From Candidatus Troglogloeales bacterium (GTDB lineage Bacteria > Nitrospirota > Nitrospiria > SBBL01 > SBBT01), in NCBI GenBank assembly GCA_005239595.1, contig SBBT01000218.1, positions 1 through 10,467 on the forward strand: a DNA stretch of 10,467 bases, in the 5' to 3' direction. Position 1 is the stretch's first letter. The number at the start of each line of letters is the position of its first letter. The notes under the pieces are model-generated. The model saw only the letters and a program-made list of their open reading frames with translations, was not told the DNA's origin and searched no databases. The position numbers and the translations under genes were made by a program. Shown here in pieces: positions 6,279 through 10,467 of this stretch.

Positions 6279-8093
6279 ATGCGGGTAACAGATTATGTAA
6301 TGAAAAGGCTTGCGGAGCATGGAGTCAAACAGGTTTTTATGATTACGGGGGGTGGAGCGATGCACCTCAATGACTCTATCGGGTTATGTAAAGAGATAAA
6401 GTTTATATGTAATCATCACGAACAAGCGTGTGCAATGGGTGCAGAGGGATATGCACGCGTGGCCGGTAAACTGGCTGTCTCCATCGTTACATCAGGTCCC
6501 GGTGGGACCAATACCCTCACCGGCGTGCTGGGGCAATGGACAGATTCTGTTCCCGTTCTCTACTTGTCAGGACAGATTAAGTTTGAGACATCGATAGAAT
6601 CCTGTCGTGAAATAGGCTTGCGCCAGCTTGGAGACCAGGAGATTAATATTATCGACATTGCAAGGCCCATAACGAAATTTGCTGCAATGGTAACGAACCC
6701 ACAGGAAGTCAAAAAACTGCTGGACAAGGCCATTTATTTAGCGACCCACGGTAGACCCGGACCGGTCTGGCTGGACATCCCTCTTAATATCCAGGGCGCA
6801 GTCATAGATGAAACAAAGCTGCTTGAATACAATCAAAAGGAAGATGAGATAAATTTCGATAAAAAGGGGATCGGATCTGATGTGAAAAAGGTAATGGACC
6901 TTCTCAAAAAAAGCGAGCGCCCCGTCTTTGTCGCGGGACAGGGTATCCGTATTTCAGGCTCCCAAAGATTGTTCCTTGATGTTGCAGAAAAAGCCGGGAT
7001 TCCAGTTGTTTCCACCTTTAATGGCGTTGATCTCATCCCCTCCGATCACCCACTTTATGTTGGGAGGATCGGAACCATAGGTGACCGTGCTGGAAATTTT
7101 GCACTTCAAAATTCAGACCTTCTTATCTCAATAGGATCCAGGAATAATATAAGACAAGTCAGTTATAACTGGAAGTCTTACGCAAGGGCGGCGAAAAAGG
7201 TTGTTGTAGACATAGACCGTGCTGAGTTAAAAAAACCGACGATGACCCCTGATTTGGCTATTTGTGCAGATGCCCTGTTGTTTTTGGAAGGACTCAAAGA
7301 CCAACTTGATAAAGCAGATCTTTTGGACTTTAAGAAGTGGCAGGCCTGGTGCGTTGAGAGAAAGAAAAAATATCCAGTTGTCCTGCCTGAATATAAAAAA
7401 ATAGAGGACGCTGTAAACTTATACTATTTTACTGAAATCCTAACCCAGTCACTAAAAAAGGATGACGTGGTTGTGGCAGGAAATGGCAGTGCCTGTGTCG
7501 GACTCTTCCAGGCAGGTATTGTAAAAGAAGGCCAGAGAATGTTCTGGAACTCCGGTTGCGCAGCGATGGGATATGACCTGCCGGCGTCGATAGGCGCATG
7601 TCTTGCCCATGACAGGAAACCGGTTATCTGTATCGCCGGTGACGGCAGTATGCAGATGAATATACAAGAGCTTGAAACAGTCGTTTACAATAAACTTCCG
7701 ATAAAGATTTTTTATCTTAATAACGATGGCTATGTATCCATAAGGCAAACTCAGGGGGCCTTCTTTGAAGGCAGGATTATTGGGAGCGATGGAAGGAGTG
7801 GCATTAGTTTCCCCAATATCATAAAAGTTGCCAAAGCGTATGGGTTAAAAACAGAAGTTATTTTAACACACGCGAATATGAAAGAAAAAATAAAGAAAGT
7901 TCTTAACACCAAAGGCCCGGTGCTTTGCGAAGTCAAGCTATTTCGAGACTATAAATTTGCTCCAAAGCTTTCATCAGAACGTAAAGCCGATGGCCGGTTA
8001 GTTTCTAAGCCCCTTGAAGATATGTATCCTTTTTTAGCCCGCGAGGAGTTTATGAAAAATATGATTATTCCGATTATAGATGAAGATAAATAA
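6279..8093 (+). CDS. Thiamine diphosphate-dependent acetolactate synthase-like enzyme, candidate YerE-type acetyltransferring enzyme
   Basis: A 604-residue ThDP enzyme with the three-domain acetolactate synthase layout: PYR domain (about 1-170), central domain (about 200-340) and PP domain (about 380-555). The catalytic glutamate is E48 in NHHEQACAMGAEGYAR (45-60). SGPGGTNTLTG (72-82) and GRPGPVWLDIP (158-168) are typical of the family. The ThDP/Mg motif runs from GDGSMQMN (455-461) to NNDGY (481-485). In polysaccharide loci such enzymes include YerE, a pyruvate-decarboxylating flavoenzyme that adds a two-carbon acetyl unit to CDP-3,6-dideoxy-4-keto-glucose in yersiniose synthesis. The RfbH-like dehydrase at the window start and the SDR gene directly downstream fit that pathway, so a YerE-like role is the best guess. 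True acetolactate synthase for branched-chain amino acids is unlikely here, with no small subunit gene adjacent. The family call is firm, the reaction inferred. Confidence 0.87.
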   Translation: MRVTDYVMKRLAEHGVKQVFMITGGGAMHLNDSIGLCKEIKFICNHHEQACAMGAEGYARVAGKLAVSIVTSGPGGTNTLTGVLGQWTDSVPVLYLSGQIKFETSIESCREIGLRQLGDQEINIIDIARPITKFAAMVTNPQEVKKLLDKAIYLATHGRPGPVWLDIPLNIQGAVIDETKLLEYNQKEDEINFDKKGIGSDVKKVMDLLKKSERPVFVAGQGIRISGSQRLFLDVAEKAGIPVVSTFNGVDLIPSDHPLYVGRIGTIGDRAGNFALQNSDLLISIGSRNNIRQVSYNWKSYARAAKKVVVDIDRAELKKPTMTPDLAICADALLFLEGLKDQLDKADLLDFKKWQAWCVERKKKYPVVLPEYKKIEDAVNLYYFTEILTQSLKKDDVVVAGNGSACVGLFQAGIVKEGQRMFWNSGCAAMGYDLPASIGACLAHDRKPVICIAGDGSMQMNIQELETVVYNKLPIKIFYLNNDGYVSIRQTQGAFFEGRIIGSDGRSGISFPNIIKVAKAYGLKTEVILTHANMKEKIKKVLNTKGPVLCEVKLFRDYKFAPKLSSERKADGRLVSKPLEDMYPFLAREEFMKNMIIPIIDEDK

Positions 8094-8117
8094 AAGCATC
8101 TTTAACGGAGTGACAAA

Positions 8118-9038
8118 ATGGTGAGAATTGCCATCCTTGGGGCCACCAGCCATATTGCAAAGGGGTTAATCTATCATTTTAATAAAAAAGAGAACAGGGA
8201 GTTGTTCCTCTTTGCCCGTTCCATAGACCGCTTACTGAAATTTCTTAAGGATATTGAATGTAGAAAGAACTTCCACTTAAAAGGTTTTGATGACCTAAAC
8301 AAAGTGGACTATGATGTTATCATTAACTGCGTTGGTATAAGCGGCGCGATAGATTTCAAAGAGAAAGTTCCATCTTACTTTAAACTGACCGAGCAGTTTG
8401 ACAATCTTTTGCTTGATTATCTTAGCGAGCATCCTGATGGACTTTACATAAACTTCAGCAGTGGTGCCGCTTATGGAACGGATTTCAGTGTCCCTGCCGA
8501 TGAATCAACCTATTCGAGATGGGATATAAACCATATCCGTGAGGCGGATTACTATGGGATTGCAAAACTCAACTCCGAAGCCAAGCACAGGGCATTAAAA
8601 GATTTAAATATAGTCGACCTGAGGGTGTTTGGTTATTTCAGCCGGTTCATCGATCTTAAGTCGAGATTTTTATTAACTGAAATTATTTCCTGTATAAAAG
8701 CGGGCAAAGAATTTATTACAGGCCCGGATAATATCATCCGTGATTACATTCATCCAGATGACATTTTTGCGTTAATTACAAGGTGCATAGAGAGAAAAAA
8801 TGTGAACGATGCATTTGATGTCTACAGTTTAAAGCCCGTGAAGAAATTTGAAATATTAGACTATTTTACCTCTGAGCATGGATTAAAGTATAAGATTACC
8901 GAAAGCATGAATTTTTCTGCAATAACAGGAACTAAACATAATTATTATTCGATAAATAAAAAGGCCATCGAAATTGGCTATGAGCCTAAATTTACTTCAA
9001 TAGGCACTATAATTGAAGAGTCAAAGGTCATTATATAG
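8118..9038 (+). CDS. Extended SDR, NAD-dependent epimerase/dehydratase family; candidate YerF-type reductase
   Basis: A 306-residue extended SDR acting on a nucleotide sugar. The cofactor loop is GATSHIAKG (8-16), a variant of the GxxGxxG pattern in which the second and third glycines are not all kept. The catalytic elements are SSGAAYG (114-120) and the Y146-G-I-A-K150 motif; RDYIHPDDI (209-217) is the C-terminal motif shared by sugar epimerases, dehydratases and reductases. It starts 24 bases after the ThDP gene behind GGAGTGA (8107-8113), so the two are probably co-translated. In the yersiniose pathway the reductase YerF reduces the acetyl group added by YerE; this gene is placed for that job. 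It could also be a 4-ketoreductase or epimerase of another sugar. Family certain, reaction inferred. Confidence 0.85.
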   Translation: MVRIAILGATSHIAKGLIYHFNKKENRELFLFARSIDRLLKFLKDIECRKNFHLKGFDDLNKVDYDVIINCVGISGAIDFKEKVPSYFKLTEQFDNLLLDYLSEHPDGLYINFSSGAAYGTDFSVPADESTYSRWDINHIREADYYGIAKLNSEAKHRALKDLNIVDLRVFGYFSRFIDLKSRFLLTEIISCIKAGKEFITGPDNIIRDYIHPDDIFALITRCIERKNVNDAFDVYSLKPVKKFEILDYFTSEHGLKYKITESMNFSAITGTKHNYYSINKKAIEIGYEPKFTSIGTIIEESKVII

Positions 9039-9052
9039 TCGCAAGAAAATAA

Positions 9053-9068
9053 AATAGGAAGGCCTATT
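9053..9068 (+). promoter_or_regulatory. Short hairpin covering the flippase ribosome binding site
   Basis: AATAGG (9053-9058) and CCTATT (9063-9068) are perfect inverted repeats around a four-base AAGG loop. The flippase ribosome binding site AGGAAGG (9056-9062) lies in one arm and the loop, 7 bases before the TTG start at 9070. If formed, the stem would limit flippase translation. Six pairs, four of them A-T, are only modestly stable, so a regulatory role is tentative. Confidence 0.35.
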
Positions 9069-9069
9069 C

Positions 9070-10419
9070 TTGTCAAAAAAAGTTCTTAAACAATCGGCTG
9101 TTTCAACAATAACACGACTTATAGTAATGTTTTTGAATTTAGTCGGTATCGGTATGGTATCAAGGGTGTTGGATAGAGAGCCTTTCGGAATATATGCATT
9201 TTTGAGTTCCCTCATATTCATATCAGGAATTATAAGTTTTGGATTTGGCTCTAAACTGCAAAATAAATTAGTGGAGTTGCAGTATTTAGGCCAGGACATG
9301 GACTCTTCTATAAAACAAAAAGAGATTTTTTTTGCAACTTTCTACTCCATGCTTACCATTTGTTTGGTGGTCGGCTTTCTATTCTCATTATTTACCTACA
9401 ATCTGGATACGGGGTTATTTATAAAAACATCGGATGCCTCGCTTATGCCAATAGCAAAATGGCTGATCGCGTTATTTATTCTTGCTCAGTTTGTGATGCA
9501 ACCATTTAGCCTTTCTGCAAACGCCATGTATGCATTTGACTACATTGATTTAAATAACGTATTACAACTTATTATGGCCGTCTTTAATATTGTAACAATT
9601 TTCAGCGCAGCATCTCTTGGTGGAGGATTGATTACTTTGTCATTAATAAGTACATTTTTACCTTTGATTAGTGCAATGATGATGTTATTTGTATTCATGT
9701 ACATTCAAAAGTGGCATTTTATTACGATTAGCATCAATAGAATTATGGAGATTGTAAGTGGGTTTCTGAAAGAGTCCGCGCTGTTTTGGCTTCTCAATAT
9801 ATCGGCCTTGTGTATCCATCAAACGGGTGTATTTATGGTAAGTCTTGTGAGTGATATATCTGTTACGGGTGACTTTAGCTTCTATCAGAAGGCTTTTTAT
9901 GCAATGGCAATGGTTCATTTGTCGGCGCTCATGCCTCTGTGGCCAAGCTTTTCCCATGAAAATGAAAAGGGTAATTTTATAGGAATGGCTAAAATGTTGA
10001 AACAGACAGTTTTTTTGACCTTGCTCTACTTCGGAACGTGCATTGCGGTTGTCGCCTTATGTGGTCCAATCCTCGTTAAGTTCTGGGCGGGTCGCGAAGT
10101 GCATGTTGAAAGCGTAACAATTATAAGTCTGTCTTTATGGGCTTTATTTTATGGTTGGCTCAATGTTTTTTCTGTTTTTTTAAACGGGATAGGTAAAATT
10201 AAAGTTCAAACTACGACCGCAGCTATTGTTGCCTTAATCCTGTTTCCATTTTCATACTATTTAGGCAAAAAAGTTGGGGTAGCGGGTATCCCATTGGCAA
10301 CGGCTATACTTTTAGCTCCGGCAGTTATAATACTTCCCATGGAAGTAATGACTTATTTAAAAAAGCATATGGCATATACAGGCATTCTATCTCGCCCAAC
10401 CCCCATAATTAGCCCTTAA
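9070..10419 (+). CDS. wzx: Wzx-type polysaccharide flippase / oligosaccharide export protein
   Basis: A 449-residue, very hydrophobic inner-membrane protein of the MOP (multidrug/oligosaccharidyl-lipid/polysaccharide) superfamily. About 12 membrane segments can be picked by eye, near residues 12-31, 40-60, 88-108, 128-148, 163-182, 186-211, 235-260, 275-292, 312-332, 346-371, 381-398 and 403-424. The N-terminal segment with VSRVLDREPFGIYAF (30-44) is characteristic of Wzx-type exporters. It would move undecaprenyl-linked repeat units to the periplasmic face. The start is TTG at 9070, supported by AGGAAGG seven bases upstream; the first ATG codon (residue 20) would delete half of the first membrane segment. 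It is AT-rich (21 of 60 bases G or C at 9601-9660). The gene ends with TAA and only 48 bases follow before the window ends, with no gene seen. Confidence 0.85.
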   Translation: MSKKVLKQSAVSTITRLIVMFLNLVGIGMVSRVLDREPFGIYAFLSSLIFISGIISFGFGSKLQNKLVELQYLGQDMDSSIKQKEIFFATFYSMLTICLVVGFLFSLFTYNLDTGLFIKTSDASLMPIAKWLIALFILAQFVMQPFSLSANAMYAFDYIDLNNVLQLIMAVFNIVTIFSAASLGGGLITLSLISTFLPLISAMMMLFVFMYIQKWHFITISINRIMEIVSGFLKESALFWLLNISALCIHQTGVFMVSLVSDISVTGDFSFYQKAFYAMAMVHLSALMPLWPSFSHENEKGNFIGMAKMLKQTVFLTLLYFGTCIAVVALCGPILVKFWAGREVHVESVTIISLSLWALFYGWLNVFSVFLNGIGKIKVQTTTAAIVALILFPFSYYLGKKVGVAGIPLATAILLAPAVIILPMEVMTYLKKHMAYTGILSRPTPIISP

Positions 10420-10467
10420 AACCTTAAAACAATTATAAGTTTTCGATCTATGAGGTAGAAATTTGTC

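Noticed and set aside
6279..8093. Biosynthetic acetolactate synthase (ilvB)
   Set aside because: No small regulatory subunit or branched-chain amino acid genes are adjacent, and the neighbours are all sugar-nucleotide genes.
9021..9299. Open frame of 92 codons on the - strand across the SDR-flippase junction
   Set aside because: It overlaps the end of the SDR gene and the well-supported flippase start, and the translation has no motif; treated as a shadow frame.
10420..10467. Start of a further gene at the window end (ATG at 10450)
   Set aside because: That ATG is followed by a stop after one codon (ATG AGG TAG); the remaining bases are too few to judge.

Overview
The window is a stretch of a bacterial surface-polysaccharide (O-antigen or capsule type) biosynthesis locus. 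All ten genes lie on the + strand and are tightly packed, with gaps of 0-90 bases and two overlaps. No tRNA, rRNA, CRISPR array, transposase or convincing rho-independent terminator is visible. The presence of an RfbH-type CDP-sugar dehydrase and a Wzx-type flippase points to a Gram-negative host with a Wzx/Wzy-style locus. The sequence does not allow a species assignment. No glycosyltransferase, polymerase or nucleotidyltransferase lies inside the window, so it captures the sugar-building part of a longer cluster.

Layout: (1) 1-662, the C-terminal part of an RfbH/DdhC-type CDP-4-keto-6-deoxyglucose 3-dehydrase, cut by the window edge; (2) 663-752, a short gap holding a 16-codon ORF that may be a gene remnant; (3) 753-3883, a more GC-rich three-gene block with a short-chain reductase, a sugar phosphate cyclase of the dehydroquinate synthase superfamily and a sedoheptulokinase-like FGGY kinase; (4) 3905-5661, a HAD phosphatase overlapping a divergent NeuB-type synthase; (5) 5707-6204, a Nudix hydrolase resembling GDP-mannose mannosyl hydrolase; (6) 6279-9038, an acetolactate-synthase-like ThDP enzyme followed by an extended SDR; (7) 9070-10419, a Wzx-type flippase. 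The last 48 bases hold no recognisable gene.

How the genes may work together (inference): three sugar-making modules seem to be interleaved. RfbH, the ThDP enzyme and the extended SDR match the logic of the yersiniose pathway (3-deoxygenation, then transfer of a two-carbon unit from pyruvate, then reduction). The kinase, cyclase and reductase would make a C7 cyclitol from sedoheptulose via sedoheptulose 7-phosphate. The HAD phosphatase, NeuB-like synthase and Nudix enzyme look like a module for a nonulosonate-like acid. The flippase would export the finished repeat unit. The C7-cyclitol block in a polysaccharide locus is the most unusual element and the best candidate for an undescribed pathway.
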